From the IMG/VR virus record IMGVR_UViG_3300010885_076238, positions 62,001 through 126,000 of that record: DNA of 64,000 nucleotides; one strand, 5' to 3'. Position 1 is the first letter of the stretch, and each line of letters starts with the position of its first letter. The position numbers were made by a program, and so were the translations under genes. Origin of the DNA: a virus. Below are positions 33,702 to 42,345 of the stretch, in pieces. Below the pieces are notes generated by a model. That model saw nothing but the letters and a program-made list of their open reading frames with translations. It was not told where the DNA came from and searched no databases.

Positions 33702-34152
33702 GGTTCTATTTTTGCACGGGATGTTTGGTCAAAATAGTTCCAAGCCTTATTTTATAAGATCTTTAGGATTAGAGGTTTTTCATCCATTTTTGAATGATTG
33801 GAGCTTTGAAGATTCTATCAAAGAAGCCCAAAAACATCTAAATGAAACAGAGCCAGACCTAATCGTAGGTTCTTCAAGAGGCGGTGCGGTTGCGATGAAC
33901 ATTGATTCAAAAAATATACCAATTATTTTATTGGCTCCTGCTTGGAGGTTTTTTGGCAAGAAAGATCGAACCAAAGATAATGCAACTATAATTCATAGCG
34001 AAAATGACAACTTGATTCCGATTAGTGATAGCATAAAATTATCAGCAAATTCAAATTGCAAATTGGTAATTGCAGGAAAAGACCATAGACTAAATTGCGA
34101 AGATGGCAAAAATGCAATCAAAAAAATAATTAATACATATTTGAACTGCTAA
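33694..34152 (+). CDS. Small alpha/beta hydrolase
   Basis: 152 residues. FLHGMFGQNSSK gives the oxyanion region, GSSRGGAVA the nucleophile elbow (Ser about 60), HSENDNLIP the acid and KDHRL the catalytic His. It is like YqiA-type esterases. It is paralogous to the tagged hydrolase at 36453 (shared G[ST]S[RQ]GGAVAM and APAW/CPAW), but lacks the tag. It overlaps the convergent giant gene by four bases. Confidence 0.8.
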   Translation: MSKVLFLHGMFGQNSSKPYFIRSLGLEVFHPFLNDWSFEDSIKEAQKHLNETEPDLIVGSSRGGAVAMNIDSKNIPIILLAPAWRFFGKKDRTKDNATIIHSENDNLIPISDSIKLSANSNCKLVIAGKDHRLNCEDGKNAIKKIINTYLNC

Positions 34153-36446
34153 AGTATATCGGGGTCAAACATTTTAGAGCCATCTGGGTTAAGCGGCTCA
34201 GAGTCCTCGCTTGGCTTTCTAGGTGGTTTTGGCTTCTTATGCTGCGGATGCGTAGTCATTCTAAGTTGAGATGGCTTCAAAAACTCTGCGTTTTGGGGAA
34301 TATCGGGAGTGTATGGAAACATTCCAATCTTTATCAAATATCCAATAACATAAGAATGGTGTTCTATAATCTTTCTTAATTGCTCAAGACTCAACCCAGA
34401 AGAATTGGTTTGCAATTCATCAGCTTGAACGGTTCCAGATATTGGCTCGACTAGGTTCCCTTTATTATCATAAGAATAGCCATCCCCATAACGATCACAA
34501 AACATTATCAAATATCTATCAGAATCGACTTTTTCTAAAACTTTCCCGTAGTCATAATTTTGAAATGGCTTTATGAGCCTTACGACCGCTCCAATTTTTG
34601 GAATTAATAATTTTTCTATATTTGTCTTATTGGCAAGTAAAGTTGAAGACACTCTCTTAATTTCTTGTTCTATTGCATTTTTTAAATCTTGATCACTATC
34701 GGGATTATCTCTTTGTTTCATGAATGAATCAAATAAAATTTGAAATTTTGTTAAAAGTTTCATTGAGCTTAATGGCGATTCTCCTTCATATCTAATACTA
34801 TCTCGATAATTTCCAACAAGCTCTGAAAATCCTTTTTTGATTCCTTTAAGAAATCTATTTGCAGGCGTATCTTCAATATCCCAATCTAAAGGTTCTCCTG
34901 ATTTTCTTTTTTGATTTCTTGTTTGTTTTGGATGCTGCCAACTTTGTGAAAGATCTCTTGGGTTAAATTTATTATTTTGTAAGACTTTCAAAAGTTTAAA
35001 TTGCCTTGGATTAAAAAATGCTCCCTGAGTCGGCTCTCCACTGTGAATAGTGGATGTTCCTTCTGTATCTATTACTCCATCGATTCCCAATTCCCTTAAT
35101 ATTTTTGTCCACAATGCCCATTGTCTAATTGAACTATCGTCTTTATCAGTAACTTCTTGAGACATTATTTTTGTTATTTGATAAACGAAAGCCCCAGAAA
35201 TTGTGCTTAGTCCCCGTCGAGACATTTCTTCAACAGTTGTTGCTAAAACTTCCAGCCAATCAATTTTGTACTTATCACAGAGTTGTTTGATCTTATGATC
35301 AAGGGGGAAGTGAATATCTTTTAAATATTTGCCTTTTTGTGAATTAAATTCATCAAGACTTTTTTCTAGTGACTTTTTGATTTTTTTAGAAATCATTAAA
35401 GCCTTATCAAAAATTTCTGGATTTTTGAGAAATTCTGTTTGGGTTGCCATTTTACTGCGATCTTCGATGTAAGGCGTTCCTATTCTAATATTACCATCCG
35501 CCCCAGAAAAATTCGCTAGACTCATTATTTTATCGATATTAAAATTAAAAAATGATTCTTCTTCGTTTTCTTCATTCCAATTCAAACCATATAATTTTAT
35601 TAAGCTTTGCTTGTCTTCATCACCTGCACTTTTTATTATTTGTATTGCTCCACTAGACAAATAAATTCTAAGCTTTTCTTCATCTAACTTGCCAATGTTC
35701 ACAAATTGAGTTGGGCCATTGCTGGATCCATATCTTTTAATTATCATGTTATCCACAAATTTTTTAATTTCTTTTAATATTTCTGATTTTTCTGGAATGT
35801 CTAAAAGTTTTAATTTTTCTTTTATGCCAAAATAGCCACCTTGCAAACTATCATAATAAACATTTGAATGTAAATCGCCCAATGAATCTTCTATTAGCTC
35901 AAGAATTACTGGGGCATTTCTAAGATTAGATCGCACGAACTTTTTAAGAAAATCAATTTTTTTTGAAAAAACTTTTTTGAAATTTTTGCTAAGAAAATCT
36001 TTCTCTTCTCTTATATTTTTACGAATAGACTCTAAATTAGAAACTTCCATTTGCCCTCTTTTCATAGAAACTACATTATCACTAACCATCTCAAATATAA
36101 GAATGTATTTTCTACTGTATCCATAAGGGACTCTTAATCCGTTTTCTAAAACGTAATTTATAGGATAAGCATAAAGGCCCAAAGGGGTTTGTCCGTTTTT
36201 TGCGTTATAATAAATACCCAATCTTTGATAATCACTAAAACTAGCCCAAATTTTATCTTTAGGAACCTTTAGTTTGCTTACTATATTTTCTAGTTCTTTC
36301 TTTTTATTATTAGCTCTCCAAGGCTTGCCGGTTTCTGGCTCTACGAGCGAACTGTCTACGTCACCAATTCTTTTTTTAACTATGGCTTCAACGATTGTTT
36401 CAAAATAACTTGCGTCATATGTTGTGTAATATTCTTTGAAATTCAT
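34149..36446 (-). CDS. Giant tagged protein B (paralogue of A)
   Basis: 765 residues. Tag MNFKEYYTTYDASYFETIVEA, with IVE|A as a possible processing site. The same blocks as the 828-residue paralogue are in the same order: YQRLGIYYNAKNGQTPLGLY, WALWTKILRELGIDGVID and HSGEPTQGAFF. It has an extra C-terminal Pro/Lys-rich tail (HKKPKPPRKPSEDSEPLNPD). A six-base gap joins it to the tagged hydrolase upstream, so the two are cotranscribed. It is likely packaged in the head and delivered with DNA. Enzymatic activity is not established. Confidence 0.65.
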   Translation of the reverse strand: MNFKEYYTTYDASYFETIVEAIVKKRIGDVDSSLVEPETGKPWRANNKKKELENIVSKLKVPKDKIWASFSDYQRLGIYYNAKNGQTPLGLYAYPINYVLENGLRVPYGYSRKYILIFEMVSDNVVSMKRGQMEVSNLESIRKNIREEKDFLSKNFKKVFSKKIDFLKKFVRSNLRNAPVILELIEDSLGDLHSNVYYDSLQGGYFGIKEKLKLLDIPEKSEILKEIKKFVDNMIIKRYGSSNGPTQFVNIGKLDEEKLRIYLSSGAIQIIKSAGDEDKQSLIKLYGLNWNEENEEESFFNFNIDKIMSLANFSGADGNIRIGTPYIEDRSKMATQTEFLKNPEIFDKALMISKKIKKSLEKSLDEFNSQKGKYLKDIHFPLDHKIKQLCDKYKIDWLEVLATTVEEMSRRGLSTISGAFVYQITKIMSQEVTDKDDSSIRQWALWTKILRELGIDGVIDTEGTSTIHSGEPTQGAFFNPRQFKLLKVLQNNKFNPRDLSQSWQHPKQTRNQKRKSGEPLDWDIEDTPANRFLKGIKKGFSELVGNYRDSIRYEGESPLSSMKLLTKFQILFDSFMKQRDNPDSDQDLKNAIEQEIKRVSSTLLANKTNIEKLLIPKIGAVVRLIKPFQNYDYGKVLEKVDSDRYLIMFCDRYGDGYSYDNKGNLVEPISGTVQADELQTNSSGLSLEQLRKIIEHHSYVIGYLIKIGMFPYTPDIPQNAEFLKPSQLRMTTHPQHKKPKPPRKPSEDSEPLNPDGSKMFDPDIL

Positions 36447-36452
36447 AAATTT

Positions 36453-37067
36453 TTAGGAGGTAGTAGGAATATTTTTTGGAATGGTTATGCCCAAACTAAT
36501 CAGGTGTTTATCTATTGCTAATTTAACAATTGGCAAAGGAATTCCGTGGCCGATATTACTATAGGTTGTTAGTCTAAATCCATAATTATATGCCAACTCA
36601 ATACTATCTTCTACTGGAACCGTAATGTCTTTTTTTCCATGAATAACTATGGTATCACTTGGTAATTTGTCTGGTTTTGAATTGAATATTTTCCAAGCAG
36701 GGCATCCTAAAACAAATTTAGCGTTTGGGTATCTGTAGCCTAATTTCATTGCAACAGCCCCGCCTTGACTTGTTCCAACAACCACATCTGGCACAAAATT
36801 TTTAATTTCTTCATCATGCTTTTTAACATTATCCTGCATATGCTGACTTCCCCAAGTATCTACCTTTTTTCTAATCATAAAAAATGGCTGATACCTCTTA
36901 ATTCTACCCAAATAAGCAGCAAAATAGTGATTTGTAGTGCCTATGGATTTAACATCATAGCCCAGAGTAGCTAGTTTTTTGGGTTTAGAGCCGCTACTAT
37001 TCATTCCGGTAAACCATAAGACCCTTGGTGGTCTTTCTTTTTCTTGAAGCCAGGTTTTAAATTCCAT
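36453..37067 (-). CDS. Tagged alpha/beta hydrolase
   Basis: 204 residues from ATG at 37065-37067; an upstream in-frame ATG would add 22 unrelated residues ahead of the tag. Tag MEFKTWLQEKERPP with LQE|K. Catalytic blocks are GMNSSG, GTSQGGAVAM (Ser nucleophile), HGKKDITVP (acid) and GHGIPLP (His). A probable esterase or lipase-like enzyme placed in the virion. Upstream on this strand is a TACAAT-containing AT-rich stretch that may hold its promoter. Confidence 0.78.
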   Translation of the reverse strand: MEFKTWLQEKERPPRVLWFTGMNSSGSKPKKLATLGYDVKSIGTTNHYFAAYLGRIKRYQPFFMIRKKVDTWGSQHMQDNVKKHDEEIKNFVPDVVVGTSQGGAVAMKLGYRYPNAKFVLGCPAWKIFNSKPDKLPSDTIVIHGKKDITVPVEDSIELAYNYGFRLTTYSNIGHGIPLPIVKLAIDKHLISLGITIPKNIPTTS

Positions 37068-37138
37068 ATTTAATATATATATTGTAGTAGATAAAAAGTG
37101 CAAAAAACAATGATTTAATAAATAACTAGGCACTCATA

Positions 37139-37146
37139 TATAAATA
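37139..37146 (+). promoter_or_regulatory. T4-late-like promoter box TATAAATA
   Basis: Exact TATAAATA 16 bases before the ATG at 37163, with AGAGGG between. This is the late consensus of T4. The AT-rich background makes chance matches possible. Confidence 0.45.
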
Positions 37147-37162
37147 TAAAAAAGAGGGTTGA

Positions 37163-38764
37163 ATGATTAATTTTTATGAATTCTTAAATATTATAAACGT
37201 CAAAAACGAAGCTTTTGAAAAAGATTTATTCGACCCTCATCCAGATAACTCCGATCCAGAAGGCGGCTCATCTCACGATGTTTACAGACTAAAAAATAAA
37301 AAGGGAGAAGACTTTTGGAGCAAATCTGCTGCGTCTAACCTACAGACGGTTAATGAGTATTTGGCTTGGAAAATTTATAAATTATTTGACATTAGCGTTG
37401 CCTCAAACGCTCATTTAGTTGTTAATAATAATAAAATGAGATTGGTTTCTAGCCAAGTTTCTGGAAAGCAAATTCCTTTGGACTATAGTTCAAGTTTCTC
37501 AAGTGCTTTATCTGGTTCTGATATTCATAAAGGATTTTTTGTTGATGCCTTTTTAGGACATTGGGATGTTGTTGGAAACGCTCCTAGATCGAATTTATTT
37601 ATAGATGATCAAAAACGGGTTGTAAGAATTGATTTGGGCGGTTTAGATTTTAGAGCTACTGGCCCAAGAAAAAGCAAAACAATTCCTGGCTCTTGGGGTG
37701 GAGAAGTTGGAGAATTAAAAACAATGGGCGGATTAGGTGGCCCAATAATGAAAAGTAATGCTTCTGCCGTGTTGGGAAATCTACAAAAAGATCAACTTTT
37801 AGAATCTGCTAAGATTTTTTCAAGAGTAGGTTGGTCACAAATAGAAAACGTACTGAAGCAAGTAGAAGCAGAGGTAGTAGATATTTCCAAAGAACATAAC
37901 TTGCCTGAAGTCGCAGAAGAAACTTCTAAATACATAAAAGAAATAGAAGAAGTTCTATACAGTCGTTTTCAAGACATGCACAAAAAAATAAAAGAACTAG
38001 GATTGGATCAATTTTCAGAATGGCAAAAACTAGCAGGAGTGCAAATCTTTTCAGAAGAAATAGCGACTTACAATCAAATCGAAGATAAGGAGATGCTCTA
38101 CAAGACATATTACGACACATATGCAGATGCAAATGCAAAAGATGGCAAAGGTCTAAAGCCTTGGAGCAAAAGCGATTTTGAATGGCGAGCAGAAAAATGG
38201 ACATATGCAGGAATACTTCCAAAAGAAGGAGTTCCTTTTGAGCAATTAGGATTCATTACAGCAAGAGAAAAAGGCGGGGTCTTTAAATTAACTGGTATGC
38301 AAGGCCCAAACACAAAAGCAAAAATAAAAGGATTGATGGAGCTTGCTGCTTTAGCAAGACCAATTTGGGGAGCGATGGATAAAGACTTTACAGAAAGACT
38401 TAAGAAATTAGGATTTTTAACTCCTCCGAAAAAAATCATGACTTTCCTTCTTCCTGTTATACAAAGTGATCCTCAATTTTCTTCAGGTGGCGAATGGGGA
38501 AATCTGAACGATGATGGTGGAATAAATTTTGAATTAAGCGGCATAGGAAGCACTATCAAATATTTTACAGCTAACAAACAATTTTATAAATTGATCATAG
38601 ACAAAATGGTTTCTAAAGGTAAGATTGATGCAAAAATGATTAAATTATTAGAAAAATGGCCGACCATGCCAGAAGCAATGAAGCAAATGTCTTTATCGTT
38701 TTTGCCAAAAAACTTAGACTTGGACGTTGAATCTTTAGATTGGCTATCGTTTGTTTTAGCTTAA
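37163..38764 (+). CDS. Tagged atypical kinase-like (HipA/PI-kinase fold) protein
   Basis: 533 residues. Tag MINFYEFLNIINVKNE. GGSSHDVYRLKNKKGEDFWSK resembles the Gly-loop and ATP-binding Lys, and NEYLAWKIYKLFDI is the helix with a conserved Glu. DAFLGHWDVVGNAPRSNLF has the catalytic Asp and the metal-binding Asn, and VVRIDLGGLDFRATGP is the DFG-like RID. This matches the WDxxG..N...RID.GG series of HipA- and PI3K-like phage proteins. The last 250 residues are helical with a Trp-rich segment (WRAEKWTYAGILP). A virion-borne protein kinase acting on host targets is the inference. Confidence 0.65.
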   Translation: MINFYEFLNIINVKNEAFEKDLFDPHPDNSDPEGGSSHDVYRLKNKKGEDFWSKSAASNLQTVNEYLAWKIYKLFDISVASNAHLVVNNNKMRLVSSQVSGKQIPLDYSSSFSSALSGSDIHKGFFVDAFLGHWDVVGNAPRSNLFIDDQKRVVRIDLGGLDFRATGPRKSKTIPGSWGGEVGELKTMGGLGGPIMKSNASAVLGNLQKDQLLESAKIFSRVGWSQIENVLKQVEAEVVDISKEHNLPEVAEETSKYIKEIEEVLYSRFQDMHKKIKELGLDQFSEWQKLAGVQIFSEEIATYNQIEDKEMLYKTYYDTYADANAKDGKGLKPWSKSDFEWRAEKWTYAGILPKEGVPFEQLGFITAREKGGVFKLTGMQGPNTKAKIKGLMELAALARPIWGAMDKDFTERLKKLGFLTPPKKIMTFLLPVIQSDPQFSSGGEWGNLNDDGGINFELSGIGSTIKYFTANKQFYKLIIDKMVSKGKIDAKMIKLLEKWPTMPEAMKQMSLSFLPKNLDLDVESLDWLSFVLA

Positions 38765-38785
38765 ATATTAATTATTTTTACCAGC

Positions 38786-38814
38786 TTGATTTGAATCTGC
38801 GTATAGAGTAAGAT
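38786..38814 (+). promoter_or_regulatory. Sigma70-like promoter (TTGATT-N17-TAAGAT)
   Basis: TTGATT at 38786-38791 and TAAGAT at 38809-38814. A leader with AAGGAGG precedes the regulator gene at 38846. A near-match of the AATAATAATT box (AATATTAATT, 38764-38773) has no GTTAT. Confidence 0.5.
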
Positions 38815-38845
38815 ACCGTCTTCATTAAATTTTCAAGGAGGAAAA

Positions 38846-39505
38846 ATGAGTAAAAGACGTTGGACTCAGAGTGAGATAAATCTCTTAAAAGAAGGAAAAA
38901 TTCCTTCAAATCGCTCTGAAAATTCCATTAGCAATATGCGAAAAAGACTTGGATTGACAAGGAAATCTTATTCAAGATGGCTTAAAGAACACAAAGATCA
39001 ACTTGCAGCTTTGCTGGAAAAAGGAATGCAGCAAAAAGAAATTTATAAAATTTTGCCTTATTCTCCAAGAGCAATTCAAAAGCAAGTAATGAGAATGAAA
39101 CTGCAAAAAACTCATCAATACAAGTTCACCAGAAAAGAACTTGAAAAATTTATAGATTTCTTAAAAAATAATTGGCAACAAAAAACTCCAAAAGAACTAA
39201 CTGAAATTTGGAACAAAGATAACAAAAAGATCCACAAAAAAAAGGTAGAATACCATCTTGCCAAATTAGGAATTAAAATTCCAAAGCGTGAAAGTTTACG
39301 AATGGGATTTTTAAGAAAGAAAGAAGAAGAAATTTACAAAAATTATAAAACTACAAAAAAATCTGAAGAAAAAATTAAGTCTTTGAGAATAGAATTAATG
39401 AAAAAAAGAATTGAAGAAAACAAAGATTTGTGGACAGGATTGCCGGGACATAATACATTTAGTTGGGAAGACGAATCGGAAATGGAGGAAATTATCAATG
39501 GCTAA
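38846..39505 (+). CDS. Myb/HTH-like DNA-binding protein
   Basis: 219 residues with strong AAGGAGG. The N-terminus RRWTQSEINLLKEGKIPSNRS then SISNMRKRLGL resembles a SANT/Myb or HTH module. A second helix-turn-helix-like part (LEKGMQQKEIYKILPYSPRA) and a third (TPKELTEIWNKDNKKIHKKK) follow. Very lysine-rich. It is probably a transcription regulator and has a host-type promoter. Its end overlaps the next gene. Confidence 0.7.
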   Translation: MSKRRWTQSEINLLKEGKIPSNRSENSISNMRKRLGLTRKSYSRWLKEHKDQLAALLEKGMQQKEIYKILPYSPRAIQKQVMRMKLQKTHQYKFTRKELEKFIDFLKNNWQQKTPKELTEIWNKDNKKIHKKKVEYHLAKLGIKIPKRESLRMGFLRKKEEEIYKNYKTTKKSEEKIKSLRIELMKKRIEENKDLWTGLPGHNTFSWEDESEMEEIING

Positions 39506-39848
39506 GAAAAAGAAATCCGCTAAACCAAAGAAGAAAGTAACTAGCCCGCAAGAATTATTTAACGATTGGTGGGCAAAAGTTGCATCAAAAAAAGCGGAAA
39601 AAATAGAGTCTGCTTATTTAAAAGAAAATCCAGACTATGACCCCGAAGATGATGATATGAGTGATAGCGGGTGCGTCCACAGAATGATGCACGAAGGCGA
39701 AGCTGAAAATATATCATACGACGAATCTCAAACAGCTTTTATTCAAGGATTCAATAACGAAAAGTTTGATGCTGGATACCTTTATTGCGAATTAGACGAT
39801 ATTGTTGCCGAAGCGTACGAAGCTGGAAAAGCACATGCACAAAATTAG
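39498..39848 (+). CDS. Hypothetical protein
   Basis: 116 residues from ATG 39498 with GGAGG nine bases upstream; upstream in-frame starts lie inside the regulator gene. A Lys-rich head (AKKKKSAKPKKK) is followed by an acidic, Cys/His-containing body (DDDMSDSGCVHRMMHEGEAE). No family recognised. Confidence 0.7.
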   Translation: MAKKKKSAKPKKKVTSPQELFNDWWAKVASKKAEKIESAYLKENPDYDPEDDDMSDSGCVHRMMHEGEAENISYDESQTAFIQGFNNEKFDAGYLYCELDDIVAEAYEAGKAHAQN

Positions 39849-40149
39849 TTTGAAATTAAAAGAGAGCAAAACAGAGCCTCTAATTTACAATTTAAAAAAT
39901 TTGAATTTTATTTTTGGTCTTGTTGTGCAAGAACAAACTAATATTAATATTACTTTTTATTCTCAATACCAAATTGAAAGATTGTTAAACATAACAGACC
40001 TAAAAAAATACAGTCTGCAAACTTTTGTAGAAAATTTTCCATCAGAAAATGAAAGCCATTATAAAATAGGATTTATTTTTTCTTTTGGCTTAGATGAAGT
40101 TGAATTAATTAATAATAAGCTTGAGTGCTGGTTTAAGCCGAAACAATAG
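39835..40149 (+). CDS. Hypothetical protein
   Basis: 104 residues from ATG 39835, overlapping the previous gene by 14 bases. It is mostly beta-rich (LNFIFGLVVQEQTNINITFYS) with a C-terminal EVELINNKLECWFKPKQ. No recognised domain. Confidence 0.65.
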   Translation: MHKISLKLKESKTEPLIYNLKNLNFIFGLVVQEQTNINITFYSQYQIERLLNITDLKKYSLQTFVENFPSENESHYKIGFIFSFGLDEVELINNKLECWFKPKQ

Positions 40150-40151
40150 CT

Positions 40152-40176
40152 AATATTATTTTGCCGCAATCGTTAT
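40152..40176 (+). promoter_or_regulatory. AATAATAATT-N10-GTTAT promoter
   Basis: AATATTATTT and GTTAT at 40172-40176, followed by AAGGAG and the ATG at 40195. Confidence 0.7.
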
Positions 40177-40194
40177 CTGTGTAAGGAGAACAAC

Positions 40195-40470
40195 ATGGAT
40201 AACATTGCTAATCTTTTGCGACAGGTTGAAAGCGAGTACGAGGCTCAGTCTAGGCAAAATTCAAAGATGATCGAGAGAAATCTTGAATATCTCAAGATCA
40301 TGGCTACAGTCAAGAACGATTTGGAAAAGACCCTAAAGAAGCCGGAAACTCTCAAAGAGACTGTATACAATTGCATAAATCTTTTACGAGCCAACACTCC
40401 GTATTATTCGGCAACAGAGGCGGTCAATAAGATAGACCCTCCTTTGAGTGATGAGCAGAAAACTTTGTGA
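40195..40470 (+). CDS. Hypothetical helical protein
   Basis: 91 residues, helical (NLLRQVESEYEAQSRQNSKM; NLEYLKIMATVKNDLEKTLKK), good ribosome site and own promoter. No known family. Confidence 0.75.
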   Translation: MDNIANLLRQVESEYEAQSRQNSKMIERNLEYLKIMATVKNDLEKTLKKPETLKETVYNCINLLRANTPYYSATEAVNKIDPPLSDEQKTL

Positions 40471-40507
40471 ACCCGCAATTTTATCAAAAACCAATAAGGA
40501 GCTAAAC

Positions 40508-40690
40508 ATGAGTGCTAACGATTTGCTTGATATTTTGAAAAGTCTTGAACATAATGATGTTGTTGAGTCTGGCGAAGATTACGAAGGAAACTCAGTCTTT
40601 TCTGTTAGGATCGGCAACAGAGTTTCAACTCTAATCATTGGCAACCAAGATGCAGCAGACTATCCAGAATTTTATGAGGAAGCATACTGA
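40508..40690 (+). CDS. Small hypothetical protein
   Basis: 60 residues from ATG 40508 with AAGGAG six bases upstream. It has an alpha-then-beta pattern (NDLLDILKSLEHNDVVESGE; SVFSVRIGNRVSTLIIGNQ). Its stop overlaps the next gene, whose start is non-canonical. Confidence 0.7.
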   Translation: MSANDLLDILKSLEHNDVVESGEDYEGNSVFSVRIGNRVSTLIIGNQDAADYPEFYEEAY

Positions 40691-40953
40691 ACACCATTCA
40701 AGAATTCGTTGATTTTATTGATCAACTTGAAAATTCTAATGTTCGACTTGAGTCTGCTGACTTTCAAAGTGAATTGTTTCACACAATAAATTTAAAAGTT
40801 TTGACCAAAGATATTAAAGATTTTGAATCTTTTCAAACATGGTGGAAAAGTAAAAACTTAACAGATCATCTTCACAAAAAATTAGTTAACACATTATTAA
40901 AAATAAACCCACCAGATAATGTAAAGAACGAACTTTTAGCTATGATGATCTAA
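40687..40953 (+). CDS. Hypothetical protein with non-canonical start
   Basis: The frame is open from the stop upstream of 40678 to TAA 40951-40953 and encodes a plausible protein of 88 residues (NTIQEFVDFIDQLENSN...LTDHLHKKLVNTLLK). It has no ATG, GTG or TTG near its start. The ribosome site GAGGAAG points to CTG 40687 (overlapping the upstream TGA) or ATA 40684. LTDHLHKKLVN and DNVKNELLAMMI resemble the GRW-family cap. A sequencing error or a fusion with the previous frame is the alternative. Confidence 0.55.
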   Translation: MNTIQEFVDFIDQLENSNVRLESADFQSELFHTINLKVLTKDIKDFESFQTWWKSKNLTDHLHKKLVNTLLKINPPDNVKNELLAMMI

Positions 40954-40986
40954 AATAATAATTAACTCAGTTCGCACATCTGTGCG
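40954..40986 (+). promoter_or_regulatory. AATAATAATT box with a palindrome in place of GTTAT
   Basis: Exact AATAATAATT at 40954-40963 and the usual ten-base spacer. Then GCACA stands where GTTAT is expected, as part of the inverted repeat CGCACA-TC-TGTGCG (40973-40986). It may be a repressible or switched-off promoter. Confidence 0.5.
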
Positions 40987-41009
40987 GACATAAACAAGGG
41001 GAGAGCGAT

Positions 41010-41390
41010 ATGGGTGCTTGGGGATATGAACCATTTGAAAATGATGGGGCCGTGGATTGGCTTTGTAACTTAGAGAAGTTTCTCATACAATCCATAAATG
41101 GAGAGAATGCTCCAATAAAAGAATCGGGCATAGACGAAAAGATTGCAGCCATAGAAGTTGTTACTATGCTTGAATTAAAACCAAATTTCAATGAATTTGG
41201 AACTTGTCCTCTAGGATATAAATTTCCTAACAATAGGGTACTAGATGCTTGCTTAAAATCAATTGCTAAAATGAGAAAGCAAATCAAGAAAAAAGAATAT
41301 TGGTCTGACGAGGCTCCAACAAAATTGTTGGATAAACTTCAAGATAAAGTAGAAACTATTAAAAATAAATTGTTGATGGAACACATATGA
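41010..41390 (+). CDS. DUF4259-like protein
   Basis: 126 residues starting MGAWGYEPFENDGAVDWL, the signature of DUF4259 (MGAWG...F.ND.A.DW). The family is common in bacteria and sometimes found among immunity-type genes; its function is unknown. Ribosome site AAGGGGAG. The palindrome upstream suggests separate regulation. Confidence 0.8.
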   Translation: MGAWGYEPFENDGAVDWLCNLEKFLIQSINGENAPIKESGIDEKIAAIEVVTMLELKPNFNEFGTCPLGYKFPNNRVLDACLKSIAKMRKQIKKKEYWSDEAPTKLLDKLQDKVETIKNKLLMEHI

Positions 41391-41415
41391 AATAAAAATT
41401 AATGAGCGTCGTTAT
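41391..41415 (+). promoter_or_regulatory. AATAATAATT-N10-GTTAT promoter, leaderless class
   Basis: AATAAAAATT and GTTAT at 41411-41415, six bases before the ATG at 41422. Confidence 0.75.
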
Positions 41416-41421
41416 CAAACT

Positions 41422-42345
41422 ATGGAACCAAAAGAAGCACATAAGGCCGCAAGGTCTGGCGAAATGCGTTGGACAGACGCAATAGAAATTTTCAAGAAAG
41501 ATCCCCAAACTGCTTTCGATTATGCGTCAGAAAATCGATCTAGATTTCTAGAAGCAGAAGAATACATCAAAACCAATGCTGAATTAGCTTGTGCATATGC
41601 ACAACGATTTATCAATGGAAGGTTTCCAGAAGCAGAAGAATACATTAAAAAAGATGCTCAACAGGCTTATAATTATGCCAGATATGTGATTAAAGGTAGA
41701 TTCCCAGAAGCAGAAGAACATATCAAAATCAACCCTGCGGTCGCTTGCAATTATGCAGATAGTGTGCTTGACGAAAGATTCTTAGAAGCAGAAGAATTTA
41801 TCAAACAAGACCCAAGAATTGCATTTGAGTACGCAAGAAGAGTAATTAGGGGAAGATGGATTGAAGCAGAAGATCATATTAAAATAGATGCTCAATCTGC
41901 TTACTTATATGCAAGAGATATTCTAGATCGAAGATGGGAAGAAGCAGAAGAATATATTAAAAAGCAGCCTGACTATGCCTGTGCATATGCAAGAAATGTA
42001 ATCAGAGGCAGATGGGAAGAAGCAGAGCCTTTTATCAAGAACGAAGTATTTGAAGCATTTGGTTATGCAAAAGATATTATCAGAGGTAGATTCTTAGAAG
42101 CAGAGAGCTTGATTAAAAAGAATTTGAGCATTGCTTTTGATTATGTTGAAGAAGTAGTAAAAGGAAGATGGATTGAAGCAGAAGATACCATTCTTAATGG
42201 CAAAAAGAAATCTCTAGAATATTGTTTGCGATATAACGCAAAATTGCCAGAAGCAATTCATAACAAAGTGTTAACAGAAGTTGCTTTTGATAGTAAAGTG
42301 CCAAACCTTGATCTTAAAAAGAAATATGTGAACAGGATCAAGTGA
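41422..42345 (+). CDS. GRW-repeat protein, regular nine-unit array
   Basis: 307 residues from ATG 41422. Nine near-perfect 26-residue units run from about residue 30 (for example YARYVIKGRFPEAEEHIK, YARRVIRGRWIEAEDHIK, YAKDIIRGRFLEAESLIK). The cap LPEAIHNKVLTEVAF and a short tail follow. With the gene at 48121 it is the best specimen for modelling the fold: each unit predicts two short helices with G-R-W/F at the turn and an acidic A-E-x-x-I helix. The stop overlaps the next start. Confidence 0.9.
   Translation: MEPKEAHKAARSGEMRWTDAIEIFKKDPQTAFDYASENRSRFLEAEEYIKTNAELACAYAQRFINGRFPEAEEYIKKDAQQAYNYARYVIKGRFPEAEEHIKINPAVACNYADSVLDERFLEAEEFIKQDPRIAFEYARRVIRGRWIEAEDHIKIDAQSAYLYARDILDRRWEEAEEYIKKQPDYACAYARNVIRGRWEEAEPFIKNEVFEAFGYAKDIIRGRFLEAESLIKKNLSIAFDYVEEVVKGRWIEAEDTILNGKKKSLEYCLRYNAKLPEAIHNKVLTEVAFDSKVPNLDLKKKYVNRIK

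Noticed and set aside
36453-37133. Longer start of the tagged hydrolase
   Set aside because: The extra 22 residues precede a good capsid-type tag at the inner ATG and cover an AT-rich likely promoter.
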